A stretch of DNA of 64,000 nt from Saururus chinensis (Eukaryota; Streptophyta; Magnoliopsida; Piperales; Saururaceae). The number at the start of each line of letters is the position of its first letter. Position 1 is the first letter of the stretch. The notes under the pieces were generated by a model. That model was not told the DNA's origin and did not search any database. It saw only the letters and a program-made list of their open reading frames with translations. Shown piece by piece: positions 23,729 through 35,886 of the stretch. The position numbers were made by a program, and so were the translations under genes. The stretch covers positions 17,184,995-17,248,994 of the forward strand of contig CP141142.1 in the NCBI GenBank assembly GCA_035235625.1. The letters run 5' to 3'.

Positions 23729-24469
23729 ATGGTTACATCAGAAGGATCTTCAGCTGCTCAGAAGAAAGCTTATGAAAAGCTAAGGGAGGATGACAACAAG
23801 GCTAGGTTTACTATACTGACTTTCATAGAGCTAAAGATGTAAAGGCTCTTTGAGAAGTACAAGACTGCCAAAGAGATGTTGGAAGCTGTTTTTGCTAAGT
23901 ATGGGGAGTAGACAGAAGCTCATAAGAGGATGCTACACTCCAAGTACCAAAACTTTAGGATGAAGGAAGGAGATGATGTCAATGAGCACCTAAGTGCCAT
24001 GTCCATCATTACTGATGAGACACTGTAGGAACCCGTCTCTTAGGGAGTCGAAGTGTCTATAGTGTTGAATAACCTTCATAAATCTTGGAAGTGTGGTGGT
24101 CTATCTAAATATGAGTGGCCATAAGATCACAATAGAGGCTCTGACTACCAAGCTAAGGCTTGAGCAAAAAAGGAGGAACTTGTGAAGGCTTCTAGGAGTG
24201 CTGCTACTGCCAACCTGGCATAGAACTCTAGTGGAGGCAAGAAGGGTGGACAGGGGCCTGGTCCCTCTAACAAGAGAGCTTTCAAGAAGAAGGGGAAGAA
24301 GCCTTAAAATAAGGGCACCAAAAAGGGGAATGACAAACCCAAAGGTGCATGTTTCAAGTGTGGCCAGGTGGGCCACTTCAAGGCTAATTATCTCTGGAAA
24401 GAGGACCATTCAAGCAATGACAACAATGACAAGAGCAAGGAGATTGTGTGTGTTGTCTCTGAGGTGATG
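23729..24469 (+). pseudogene. Copia 2 gag, broken and N-terminally deleted
   Basis: The ATG at 23729 gives MVTS and then jumps to SSAAQKKAYEKLREDDNKAR, omitting the about 44 residues (including the NYLVWKR motif) that Copia 1 has. TAA or TAG codons follow near 23840 and 23908. The latter (GGGGAGTAG) is at the same codon as a stop in Copia 1. The C-terminal zinc knuckle reads CFKCGQVGHFKANY near 24352, so the last Cys of C-x2-C-x4-H-x4-C is replaced by Tyr. It cannot make a full gag. Confidence 0.85.
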
Positions 24470-27400
24470 ATTTCTGACATCAAGGAGAAGACTTGGTGGC
24501 TGGACTCAGGAGTTACAGTGCATGTTTCTCACTCCAGGGGAACCAGGGGAGAGATGGTCAACCTAATGCCTAGCTAGAACAAAGTCTTCATGGGCAACAA
24601 CACATACTGCAAGGTGGAGGCTATGGGGAACTATAAGATTCCTCTGAAGGATGGGTCTACCCTATTCCTGACTGATGTACTCCTTGCTCCCTCAATGAGG
24701 AGGAACCTGATTTCAATCCCTGTTTTGACCAATAAGGGGTTTGAGGTTAGGTTCAAGGGGAGTAAGATCACTGTGGGCAAGGGTGGGATTGTACTATTTA
24801 ATGCTTCTCTAGTTGATGGCTTATGTTGCCTAGATGTAATGAACTCTTCTGAATCTAATGAAATAAGTGTTTCTAAGTATATTGTAATGTCTGTGGATGA
24901 TGCCTTGGTGTGGCATATGCATTTGTATCACATTAATGTAGATAAGCTACATAGGATGTCGAACACTGGGTTGTTACCCAAAATATCCAAAGACCTTTGT
25001 GTGTGTGAGGATTGCTTGTCGGGAAAGATGAGTAAGCAATCCTTCCAAAAGGGACAAAGGGCAAATGATCTCTTAGGGGTGGTTCATTCTGACATCTATG
25101 GGCCCTTGAACATTTAGACCCATAGAGTGATGATTTACTTCATCACATTCATAGATGACTATTCAAGATATGGGTACATGTATTTAATAAATAGGAATTT
25201 AGATGCCTTAGATAAATTCAAAGAATTTGAAGCTGAGGTAGAGACTCAGTTAGGCAGGAAAGTAAAAATCTTGAGGACTGACAGAGGTGGCGAGTACACC
25301 TCTAACCTGTTTAAAGATGACTGTACTGAATAGGGAATAGTTCATCAGTACACCCTATCGTACATTCTACAGCAAAATGGAGTGGCAGAAAGGCATAATA
25401 GGATGCTTATTGACATGGTAAGGTCCATGTTAAATCACTCTGAGTTAGGAACAAATTTTTGGGGTGAGGCTTTAGACACAGCCGTGTACATCCTAAATCG
25501 TGTACCAACAAAGGTAGTCCAATGGATACCCCATGAGTTATGGATGGGTAGACCTCTGAACTAAGGACATCTTAGAGTGTAAGGGTCTAGGGCACATGTA
25601 AAGGTACCTAATTAGCATAGATCAAAACTAGACCCCAAGACCATAAAGTGCCACATTATTGGTTACTGTGACCACTCTAAGGGGTACTGATTCATGGTTC
25701 ACCACATGGAGGGGACGATGGGGGTAACTTAGTCTAGAGACGCTTATTTCTTAGAAGAAGAATTAAACCCTAGAATACCTAACAAAAGAATCGATTTACT
25801 CGAGGTGCTAAAAGAGGCTGGTCCTAGCACTTCCCCAGAGGAAGTAATTAGATTAAATCAAAACCAAACTTTACTAGAACCTAGGGTATTGAGGGAAATA
25901 AGAGCTTCAACCCCATTGAGGGACTTCTACACAATGCTAGGGGAAGACAACGTCACGTTAGATGAACCCATTCTAGATGACCCGATTACCCTTAAGCGAG
26001 CTTTAAGTCTTCAGATGCTCAAGAATGGCAGGTTGTTGTTCAGAAAGAGATGGAATCTATGCTAAAGAACAAGGTCTAGGAGATAATGGATCCACCTGAA
26101 GGGTGAAAACCCATTGGGTGTAAATGGATCTTCAAAAAGAAGCTTAAGGCTGATGGGTCTATAGATAAGTACAAAGCGAGATTAGTGGCCAAAGAGCTGC
26201 AGTGTATGGGATGGACTTTAAAGAGACATACTCTCCAGTGTTAAGGTTTGACTCGATTGGATGTCTCTTGGCATGCGTTGCTTACTATGATTCAGAGCTG
26301 CACCAAATAGATATAAAGACTGCCTTCCTAAATGGAGATTTAGAAGAGGAGATTTACATAGAATAACCTGAGGGGTTTTGTGGTTCTTGGAGAGGAACAC
26401 AAGGTGTGCAAGCTCATAAAATTATTGTATGGCCTAAAACAATCTCCCAGGCATTGGTACTTCACTTTTCGCAAGGTGATTAGTGAGTATGTATTAATAG
26501 TAAACGAACATGATCATTGTGTTTATACCTTTCGGGATGGGGCTAGGTATATGATGTTGCCATTGTATGTAGATGACATACTCTTGATGGGGAATGACCT
26601 AAGTATGATTGTCAGTTTAAAGGAATGACTCAAAACCCAGTTTGAAATAAAAGACATGGGTGAGGCATTCTACATCTTTGAGATGAAAATTGACAGAGAT
26701 AGAAAGGCTAGGAAGCTTAGTATATCTCAAGAGTCATAAATAGAAAGCGTTCTCAAACACTTCAATGTCATTGGTTGAAAAACCATTGAGTCCCCCATTT
26801 ACAAGGGTACGGTGTTGTCTAAGAGTTTGGCTCTTCGGACTGAGGATGACAAACTCCGGATGGAGTCAGTGCCATATGCACAGGCTATTGGCAGCTTGAT
26901 GTGTGCCATGACCTGTACAAGACCTAATTTGAGTTTTGTGGTAAGCTTGTTGAGCCGTTACTAAGCAGACCTTGGTTTTCTGCACTAGCAAGAGATGAAG
27001 AGGGTATTTCATTACTTCTTAGGGTCTAAGAGTTTAAAATTCACCTATCAAGCAGAAAATCTGTCATTGGCTAGATATAGTGATTCAGACTATGTGGGGG
27101 ATCTAGATGACAGGAAATCTACTGCCGAATGTCTTCATGTTTGGAGGCGGTGCTATATCATGGGTAAGCAAGAAAGAAAAGAGTATTTCTAAGTCTACGA
27201 TGGGAGCTGAGTTTTATGCATGCAATATTGCAGCTTCCCATGCAGTATTGATAAAGGAATTTTTAGCAAGATTGGGACTAGAAGGCTAGACTGAGGCTCC
27301 TGTCCAGATGTATTGTGATAATATGACAACAGTGTCAACACTTCTGAATGGGGAGATTAGTGTCAGAGGTAAGCACATTTAGGTGCTATAGAGGGGAAAA

Positions 27401-27512
27401 GCGGCTGTGAGTCATATTCCTAATACTGAGATGTTGGCTGATCCATTCACTAAGGCCTTATTGATAGATCTTTTTTCTAAGCATACTCATAGCATTGGTC
27501 GTCGACAAGACT
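24470..27512 (+). pseudogene. Copia 2 pol: protease, integrase, RT, RNase H, broken
   Basis: Protease: TWWLDSGVTVHV near 24490 with the DSG active site. GAG-pre-integrase: DALVWHMHLYHINVDKLHRM near 24900, then CEDCLSGKM near 25010. Integrase core: YFITFIDDYSRYGYMY near 25136 and RTDRGGEYTS near 25276, then ERHNRMLIDMVRSML near 25388. RT: KPIGCKWIFKKKLKADGS near 26108, catalytic YVDD at 26566-26577. RNase H: near 27060-27440 with SDSDYVGDLDDRKST-type sequence and PFTKAL near the end. Stops and shifts occur throughout, for example TAG after PLNI near 25115 and TGA in HFNVIG-stop-KTIES near 26778. Both stops are shared with Copia 1. Confidence 0.9.
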
Positions 27513-27552
27513 AGTGCAAGTCACTGTTTGACTGTATGAGCCCGTCACCCAT

Positions 27553-27561
27553 AGTAGGGGA
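27553..27561 (+). other. Polypurine tract, Copia 2
   Basis: AGTAGGGGA directly before the 3' LTR start TGTTGAACC. Confidence 0.65.
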
Positions 27562-28501
27562 TGTTGAACCATTGTATAGGCTCAGGCCCAGTTTTGTCCA
27601 ATGTTGTCGTGGTCTAGGTGAGCCGGTACAGGTCATAGGGTCCAAGGGTGGTGGGGGCAGTCGTGCCGACCCCACATATGCCTTCGCTACACTAATTCGA
27701 TTTGGACCCGCCTATGTCACACACTCACACTAGGCATTACTCTAGGTTGTGTGGTTATGTGGTTAGCGAGGGGTCGACCCTATTGCAGGCATGGCCGTGT
27801 GGAGGGGATCTAGGCCTCCTCGGGCTTTGAGAGATAGAGCCCACTCCCATTGTGTATGACCCTCTAGTCAAACTTGAAAAATTAGAAAGGAAAGCCCATT
27901 ACAAGAAAGCCTATTTATAGGCCTGCTTGAGATAGGAATGGAGGAGAGTATAAAAGGAGAAATGAGGAGAGGATGCCCTAAGTGAGCAGTCCACCCCCCT
28001 CTCCTCTCCCTCTCCCAATCCGACCCTCCCTCTCCCTCTTGGTGCACCTCTCTAGGGTTTTGGAGGAAACCCTTGCTGGCCACCCCTCTCCTCCTCTCTC
28101 TCACACCTCTTGGATGGGCAAATCAAAGGACAAAGGACTTCTCATTGTTTGGGACGTTAAGGGATTTCTTGGGGCATCTTGCTTTCTGATTTTGCATCAA
28201 AGTGTGAAGGTTTTGAAGGATCAACACATCTACAAGGTATTTACTCTCTCCCCACTTGATTCCTTTGAATTTGGTTGTGTGAATTGAAGGATTCAAGGGC
28301 ATGCAAGGGGCTGGAATGCCCAAGGTCAGTATGCCATCATTCCATTACGATTTCAAATATTCTTGATCTATGATTGGATGTGTTTTATTGCCTAATCAAT
28401 TGATTTTTATGCATGTTATTGTAGATTAATTAAAAAGGCTAATTTTTTATTGGTGCACAACCCCCATCCCACCTCGCTTCCATTGGTCCGACCACTCTGC
28501 A
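27562..28501 (+). repeat. Copia 2 3' LTR, 940 bp
   Basis: TGTTGAACCATTG ... CCACTCTGCA, complete. TATA box TATAAAAG at 27949-27956. Confidence 0.92.
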
Positions 28502-29150
28502 AGATTGTGGGAAGAGTTGCTGAAATTTAGGATTTTGAAAATACTTTTCCCTTCTAATTTGGCAAATACATCCATTTTTTTAATCCTATGTTTATTTCAA
28601 ACTTTGACAATATGAAAAAAAGGCATATGAAATGAGGATGGCAAGTCAAAGTAGAGTTTTAACAAAAAATTGTTATGCACTTCCTATTTTCCTCAACTAT
28701 AGTGGAGTGATTAATCCTGTTGTAGTTAAATCGCATTTACAGAAACTTTGTTTCACAAATATTTGAAAATATGTGAAAAGATAACCAAAATTTTAGAACC
28801 AATAATTTATACTTTACTTCCAATGATCCATTCACTGAGTGGAGTAGTGGACCGATTCTTATACGTATTTTACATGTCCGTGCTGGGAGAATTGAAAACA
28901 TGGCCACATTTTGTGTACAAGTTTGCTAACAAATTTGTAAGCATCATTCTGTTCATTTTTATAAGTACACTATCACATCTGGACAACAAGTAGTCTGTAA
29001 GGAGCCATTAGGCCCATAACACTTCTTATTAACTTAGATTTGAGATTGCTTACAAGTTCTGTCTTTTTCTACTACATATAAAATTGGCTACAAGTTCCAA
29101 ATTAATGGCATATACAGAGGAAGCATTCAAAATCTTTGCATAGATTGTGA
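28502..29150. other. AT-rich unassigned DNA
   Basis: No repeat boundary or recognisable protein. A frame at 28748-28993 encodes 81 residues that match nothing I know, with no supporting start context; treated as chance. Confidence 0.5.
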
Positions 29151-29154
29151 TTTG

Positions 29155-30016
29155 TTTTATTGACCATGATATGGGCTCAAATCCATATAATCTACCTTGT
29201 GACTAGTTCGAGTATGCCATAAGTAGGGTTGGACATAGACATCCGTTGTCCGACTCATGTCTAAGATGTTGTTGCCATGTCTAGCCAAATTCTTTTGTCT
29301 TGGACATGGCCATGGACAAAGACCTCATCTGGTCGTTTGTCTAAGGTATGGTTAACTTTTAAATGTAGTGTGCTTTCTTATACAAAGGAGAATTTATTAT
29401 TTCTATATAACTATTCTTAAGGATAATTTTCTTATAGTTAAATTCTTAACAATTTAAATACAATCATTTTGATGTTATATTTGAGTTCTTATTTAAAGTT
29501 AATTTCTAAATATTCCTTCTACCCTGCATTAATAGCTCTATTTAACTTTTTAAATGAACAAATTTGTTCAATAGTAATGCTACAAATAAAGAAGATAACA
29601 TATATAAGTCTGAACTATTATTATATGTCAAGTTCTTAATCCAGAGACCACCACCCTAGCTAGCCTATTTAGCCCAAGTCATCAACACCTCTCTCATTCT
29701 CTCCAACAGCTTCAACCTTTATCCAATCGCCTAAGAGGCTATCCATAGACAATGACCATCTCAGCCGAAAAAGAGGCTATGTCTTTAAATAAAATACTGA
29801 AGGGCAAATTGTTAGCAAACATAGACATGAACAAGCCTTGTTCATCAACTATTTGGCCGAGGACCAGCCCTAGCCAGAAGGGGTCACTGGGTCAAATGGT
29901 AGTGGGGATGGTTGCGCCAATCTCACTGCATTGCAACATACACCTTCAATGAGACTCACAACATAATGAATATTGTACACATGGTGGGATCCACATGGAT
30001 TTTCAGGGGTCAATCC
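29155..30016 (+). mobile_element. Diverged Copia LTR fragment, interrupted
   Basis: GACCATGATATGGGCTCAA near 29162 matches the LTR start of Copia 1 (GACCATGGTATGGGCTCAA). GGTCAAATGGTAGTGGGGAT near 29890 and GGTGGGATCC...GGGGTCAATCCTATC near 29974-30019 match later LTR segments in order. About 650 bp of unrelated sequence (about 29200-29865) separates them. This is an alignment by eye of old copies, so the boundaries are approximate. Confidence 0.4.
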
Positions 30017-31149
30017 TATCATGCCCTAGAAATATTTTAAACTTTTATCATAATAAAATTAGTGGAAACAAAAATTCCTTTTTCAAAACTCATTTTTGTC
30101 AATCATTCAACAAAATTATCTGTGTCACTCATTTTCAAACATAAGAATATGTAAATTATCATATTCATATATAGAATAAGGTCAAATTACAAATACATTA
30201 CACATGGTTCTGCCCAATTGCGTACCTAGGTCCATTACAATACAACCATATGTAAATGGCACTCATGTGCCTATGTTCAAATTACACATCATACTAAAAG
30301 TTTGCTGTCAAAGATAAAAAATCCTACATTACTTCTACTAGCGTGATGTCCTTTCCTTGTTCAATGACCCCAACCTAGCTACTCTTTCTGCGAACCTGCA
30401 TTGTAAGGACGTTAAGTATACAAATAGACCTTGTTGGATAGCTAAACAAGTAATATGAAATGACAATGCACATAATTTAACTACATCATCACAAGATCAT
30501 CATTATTGTACTCAATAATGAACATCGCTACAATTATACATAAGTCATAACATTCGCAAATGCTTTCACATGATTCCAAATCTATAACATGACCTCACTT
30601 AGAAGTCTCTTAATCCATAAGCTGAAATAAAACGGTTCACTATGACACAGTAGCCATGTCTAGGAGTACAACCTTGCCTCACTAATCCACAAATTACTCA
30701 AACTAGGACCTCAAGTACTCCAAGGCATGCCCTCTCCATCCACACCATAAAGCTAAGGTCCATACGGGTTCATGAAGTCAAGTAGTTGAAATTCCAACTT
30801 CCATGATCATCTTTTAATGTATAGGACTACTAAACTTTTAATACTCTAGTCCATTCAACACATCTCCAAGGCCAGGGAAGTGGTTCTACATAACTCTATT
30901 CCTTAGAGAGCTGGAAGACCTTGGTCTTATTTCATACTAAACTCTTTCAGTCTATAGGACTAACGACTCACTTGAGGAGCCATTGCTACACAAGGATTCT
31001 TTATCCTTAAGTGTATGCATTTAATAGTCCTTGGGGTGCAATCCATTACAAGGATTTTCACACATATGAGGGCATATATACCAACAATATTTCCCTTTTA
31101 AGATTCAATAAGCTATAATTTGGGAGGTAAATTGGATTCTATTGTAACG
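30017..31149 (-). mobile_element. Probable old Gypsy-type LTR, reverse orientation
   Basis: It starts TATCATGCCCTAGAAAT and ends near TTGTAACG. On the minus strand this resembles the TGTTACA...GGGGCATGACA format of the reverse solo LTR at 4168-6543. No target duplication was found and there is no coding sequence. Confidence 0.35.
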
Positions 31150-32231
31150 GACTAGCTGAGGGCCCGCCAAGTTGGCACATGCCCCAAAACTAGCACAGCC
31201 TCCTAGGGAGTCATGCCCTCCCTATATGGTAGTCTCCTTCCTCCTTTGCTCTTTTATGCCAAAAGAGATGAACTTCTTCCCTCTCTCCCTTTGTCTTCTT
31301 CTCCCCTTTCCATTGCTTGAAGCTAGGTACCACTTGTGTTCCAACCGGGAACACAACAATAGGGTGATCGATCGATCTATGTTCCTTTCTCTTAGGCCTG
31401 TTCTATCAATCGATTGTTCTACTATGCAACTGATCACTAAACTCTAGGCTTCATTTAACAAAGAGTGTTTTTAGATGCTAATCGACCATTAACAGAAGCG
31501 ACCGATTGCTCATATGGTTTTCAGAGATTCTACTACAGTTCATCAGCGATCGATCATTTTGACCATTTTTTGATATCTAAATATTCAAATCTCCACTCCT
31601 CACCATTCATTCACCTAAGGTCTCTTTTACCCTAAAGTAGGCAAATGTGATGTATGTTCGTGTTTTTACATGTCAAAAATATGAATTTGAGTCTCCCATT
31701 TATTCCTCCTTCAGAAATTATTCTTCATACCATAAATTGATTCAAAATAACATTAATGACATTGTACTTATCACGATAATAAGCCAATACATAACATTAG
31801 GACACATATGTTCTTACACACTTAGCTTTGTTTATCAAATGACTTATTCTAGTGTCAATCCATCTTTTCCACAGGTGATCGATCAACTCAATAAGTACAC
31901 TTTTCCAATGATCAATCGATCGATGCCACTGTTGAATGATAGTTTTGTCCTTTTTAGCCTAAATCCTTATGAACCTTTGAAATAACTTCTGAAACTTCTC
32001 CAAGTGATTTTGGTATGAGAATGTTAATTGAATAAACCTCTTAACTTCCAACATATTCTTGATATATAAAAATATGTGTGATCCTATTTTTCAAGTCCAA
32101 TTCCAAACTTGACTCAGCCACAGTTACATCTAATCATATTTATAAGAGTAATTACAAACTCAAGGTTTATGACATAATTTTGACAAATAAATTAGTCAAG
32201 TAACTTAACATATAACACATATGCTCTAACA
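31150..32231 (-). repeat. LTR of a minus-strand retrotransposon (left end uncertain)
   Basis: On the minus strand an LTR start TGTTAGAGCATATGTG ends at 32231, directly after the purine tract AAAGGGGGAGAT. The LTR extends leftward through sequence rich in GATCGATC words. Its other end could not be fixed. The frames at 31172-31447 and 31647-31985 look like chance. Confidence 0.5.
31332..31354. repeat. Small hairpin
   Basis: TTGTGTTCC and GGAACACAA form a perfect 9-bp stem with a 5-base loop. Confidence 0.6.
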
Positions 32232-32243
32232 ATCTCCCCCTTT
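32232..32243 (-). other. Polypurine tract of the minus-strand retrotransposon
   Basis: AAAGGGGGAGAT on the minus strand abuts the LTR start TGTTAGAGC. The plus-strand text AATCTCCCCCTTTGGC is a common Copia 3'-end signature. Confidence 0.7.
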
Positions 32244-32740
32244 GGCTATTTCTTCTCAAAACACTACATAATTGAAAATCAAAATAAAATTACACTTCTT
32301 GACATAGTGCATTGACTTTTAATTTCAACAAATGACTTGACAACATAAAGACTTAACACAAAAAAATTTCAATTGATCTTAAAAAGCATAGTATAACCCT
32401 GCACTTGTCTTGCACACTTAAAATCAAAATAATTTGTATAATACTGTCCAATAAATTAATAAGATAAGCACTTTGATTTTCATTATACACTTCTCCCCCT
32501 TTTTAAATAAATAAAATAAAAGTTAAGAAATAATTAACAAAAATAATAAATTAGGCACAATTAAGTCACACATCACCATAAGACATGAAAAAAATAATCC
32601 TTAAAATAAAATATGTCCATAATCACATATCTATCTCATAATCAGTTTCAAAATAGATCTCAAAGTAAAATAAAACAAAAACTGGACTACAAGAAGTTTA
32701 AGAATCATAATACATGAAAAAGTGATAAAATAACAAAAAA

Positions 32741-33200
32741 TCAATCAGCTCTAGCCTCGTCATCAATATAAGACTGCTCCACTTCATGCTCTGCACTTAG
32801 AAATCAATCTCTAAGTGTACATCTCACACTAGCTAGACCCTGTAGAACTGCATCCTGAAATGCTCTAAACTCAACATAAGTATCCTTAGGTGCTAGTGCA
32901 TCTGCTGGTGCCTGCAGCTCTTCTATATCTCCTTCCTAGCCTCTATGATGTGATATCATATGACAAACTACATCTACATCGATAGGAACCACTATCATCA
33001 TCATCCAAACAAAGTGATGAATACCAATATCTGACTAGACATGGATAAACCAGCTGACTAGAGGTGGAAATTGTCCTAAAATTGTCCATCTAATATTGAC
33101 GTACCTCTATCCAATCCATAGTTCTCTCTTGGGGAACATGAACTAGACTACGCTCACATCTAATCTGTCTAACTCCCTCTCCCTAGCTAGAGGATGCCCA
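32741..33200 (-). pseudogene. C-terminal coding tail of minus-strand retrotransposon, degraded
   Basis: Read on the minus strand, broken frames give DVDVVCHMISHHRG, then EELQAPADALAPKDTYVEF and AVLQGLASVRCTLRD, and end EHEVEQSYIDDEARAD before TGA at 32743-32741. The mix resembles the extra ORF or 'plant transposon protein' region carried by some large plant retrotransposons. No catalytic motif is present and several stops occur. About 500 bp of AT-rich sequence lies between it and the purine tract. Assignment is tentative. Confidence 0.35.
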
Positions 33201-34467
33201 TGATCCCCTGATCAAGACTCACAGGTGACTTTCTATTTGTTTGTTCTCTCCATCTAAAATCCTTGCAAGGAGACATTCCTAGGGCTAAGCATTACTAGGA
33301 ACAATTAAATAGAAAGAATTAAAGCCCTAGAATTTCAAAAATCATGGAAATGCACATTAACAATTGGAATTTTGAAATCAAATAAAACCATAAAAAAATT
33401 TGTGTTCGATTGACTTCAAATTTTGATATAATGTAAATATGAATGATTAGAACAAAAGTAAAAACTTAAGCACTCTTAATTTTGACAAAAAACTTCAAAA
33501 TTTTAAAAGCCCACAAATTGAAGTGAAAACTTGAAACCTAAACGTGTTTTCATGAAATATCACAATCTGATAGTTTATATGGCATGAAATTTTAGAACAA
33601 AATAGATCAAGCTATTCTGAACAATACTATCATTAAAAAATCATTGACATTGGTTAAAAATTCACTAAAATGTTTTTAGAACATCCCTTGGTTGAAGGCT
33701 AAATCGAGAAATTGATGATGAAATGACGTGTTGCTTCATGCAAAATGGAGCATAATTGCCTTCCCTAACACTTTTGCATTCTTTGGAAACATTTAGAGTG
33801 AAATGAGGGCAAAATGAGCATTGGGCAAATTTCAAAATAGTGCTTTCGCTCGAAAACCTAACTTGTGATCGATTGCTCTGGAGGATTGATCGATGAATCT
33901 TAAAAAATTTCAAAATTTTTTGGAAAAAATCGCACAAATTCCTACAAATTTCTCAAGACACTTGCCATTGAAATAAATTTTTTTGACCAACATAAATCAA
34001 ATTAAAAAATCAAACATTGAAAACATGCATAGTTGAGCTACTTTCAACGATTTTTCAATTAGTTTCCCTTTCATCTAAGTTCATTCATAGATAATATTCA
34101 GTAATACATTGACATAGATTAGTCAATTTCATTGGCATGTAATTATCAATTTTATTTTCTTCATTTTGACATATTAATCTTCTTTTATTAATTTTTTTAA
34201 GAAACTCCAAATGTTTTTAACTCTTGTCTCTTTTAATCTTGAATCTCTCAAGATCATTCTTATGAGGATAATTTCATTTTAATAAAAGATATTGAAGTAA
34301 ATAAACTTACAAACTTAGGGCCCGTTTGGCAATTGCTTTTGTGTAGAAAGAAAATGGATTTTTCCTTGAATGCCGTTAAAAAGGTAAATCAAAAGTCAAT
34401 GACATTTGGATAGCCTAGTGAAAAAAGCACTTTTTGTTCAATTTGGTCATTTGGATGAGCTAGTGGG
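33201..34467. other. AT-rich unassigned DNA before the Athila element
   Basis: No gene is supported. A GATCGATT/GATTGATCGATG pair occurs near 33868-33895. At 34319 the text GGGCCCGTTTGGCAATTGC looks like the GGGCCCGTTTGG terminus of many plant hAT-like MITEs, but no partner end was found before 34468. Confidence 0.5.
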
Positions 34468-35862
34468 TGATGAACAGAAATAATGTTTAATTAAATATTT
34501 TTAAATTTCGAATTGCAATCTTATTTTGTGTTAATTTATTACTTATTTGGGCTATTTATGTTTTGAAAAAGTTAGTTGGACCTTAATTGAGTTTACATGT
34601 CTAAACAGGCTTCAACAGGATCCAATTGGAAGAGGAAGTGAAGCCCAACTGCTCAAAGCTATTTAAAAGTCAAGAATGAGCTCCTAATGGTCTAAACATA
34701 CATGGAATGGTCGAATACAACCTTTTTGACACATTGGATTTGAGATTTGTATCAAGAGAACTAAATTAGGAAAGAAGCTGATTCAGACAGATTGACACAA
34801 CCTTAGTATTTTGATCATATCTTTCTATGTATAATTTGAATTGATATGATTCTAGTGGCATTGGAAAGAAGGATTTCGTGGCTATAATCATTATTCAAGG
34901 AAGAAATACACAATTTCGAAGATTTATGGGTTGAATTTGGCATGCAAAGGGGACTGCTAGTTAACTAACCTGAGGCTAGTACATGAATAATATTTTCATT
35001 GATTGTGATTGATACACATAAGAAAGAACAATGAGGCTGATTGGATAACTAAAGGAAGATTCAAAGATACTTATTTGTTAAATAAATCATTGATTTATTT
35101 GATTGATTTAGAATCTAATTATTGCCAAAGAAGCAATTAATTTGGCAATCAACCAGGATGCAATCTAGAGATATGATTTGACTTTCCCCTTTGAAGCAAC
35201 CCCTTCTACTCCTATAAATAGAAGGGTAGATGTGATAGAGGCATCATCCCCTCCTCTTTGGAACTCTCTTCTCCTATTTTTATTCTCTTCTTTTGTATTT
35301 TTGTTTTTAGTTTTATTGTAATGGCTTTCTAAGCTCTCAAGCTAAGGTTATGAATGAAGCTTGTACTTGATGTTTAATGGCTATTTTGATTCAAGTAAGT
35401 TCTTTATCATTTTAAATTGATGTTCCATATTTAAAGAATTTATAATCTATATAATTTTTTAATTCGGCATTGACGAAAGGCACGCCGATTGCTTATAATT
35501 CCCTGTGATTATATACTTAATGCTTTCATGTAGTAAACAATCAATTACTATTGTTCTATTTCAAAGTTCTTTAAAAGATAAATTTTTTGATTGAGAAAAA
35601 TTTTCATTTGATCTTAATTGAGTTATCATTTGAATCAAATATACATTAGAGATTTATGACAAGTAGATTTCCTATGCCTTAACACTTTCTCTTTGATTGC
35701 CTCTTATTTTCTATTTTACCTTCCTTCTCTATTCTATTCTCTTCGTAATAGTTTTCTTTGTCACACAAGGCTTTCCATGTGGATTGACCTTGTTTACTAT
35801 AGTTGACAAGTAAAAAAGAAATATGAACTAGACTACTTCATAGTCTTGGTTTGGACGTAACA
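34468..35862 (+). repeat. Athila 5' LTR, 1395 bp
   Basis: Ends GGACGTAACA before the primer site. It aligns with 63511-64000 with scattered changes and carries an extra GCTTCAACAG near 34610. TATA box TATAAATAG at 35213-35221. Confidence 0.9.
35213..35221 (+). promoter_or_regulatory. TATA box, Athila 5' LTR
   Basis: CTCCTATAAATAGAAGGG, about 650 bp before the LTR end. Confidence 0.65.
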
Positions 35863-35868
35863 AGAAAT

Positions 35869-35886
35869 TGGCATCGTTGCTTGGGA
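35869..35886 (+). other. Primer binding site, Athila
   Basis: TGGCATCGTTGCTTGGGA differs by four C/T or G/A transitions from the Asp-tRNA complement TGGCGCCGTTGCCGGGGA used by Athila elements. Confidence 0.8.

Larger units (their letters stand above)
22094..28501 (+). mobile_element. Ty1/Copia retrotransposon 2, 5'-truncated
   Basis: Same family and orientation as Copia 1. The 5' LTR begins inside U3 at about 22094 (GATGGGACCCATGGTTAGCG), lacking about the first 230 bp found in the 3' LTR. Primer site, gag, protease, integrase, RT, RNase H, purine tract and a full 3' LTR follow. It keeps the zinc knuckle and protease that Copia 1 has lost, but lacks about 130 bp at the gag N-terminus that Copia 1 retains. 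Truncation removes the 5' target duplication. The 3' flank is AGATT. Many stops make it non-functional. Confidence 0.92.

Noticed and set aside
28748-28993. 81-residue hydrophobic frame after Copia 2
   Set aside because: No known motif, no start context or conservation evidence; AT-rich DNA yields such frames by chance.
31172-31985. Plus-strand frames over the minus-strand LTR
   Set aside because: They lie in LTR sequence on the opposite strand, with no recognisable domain.
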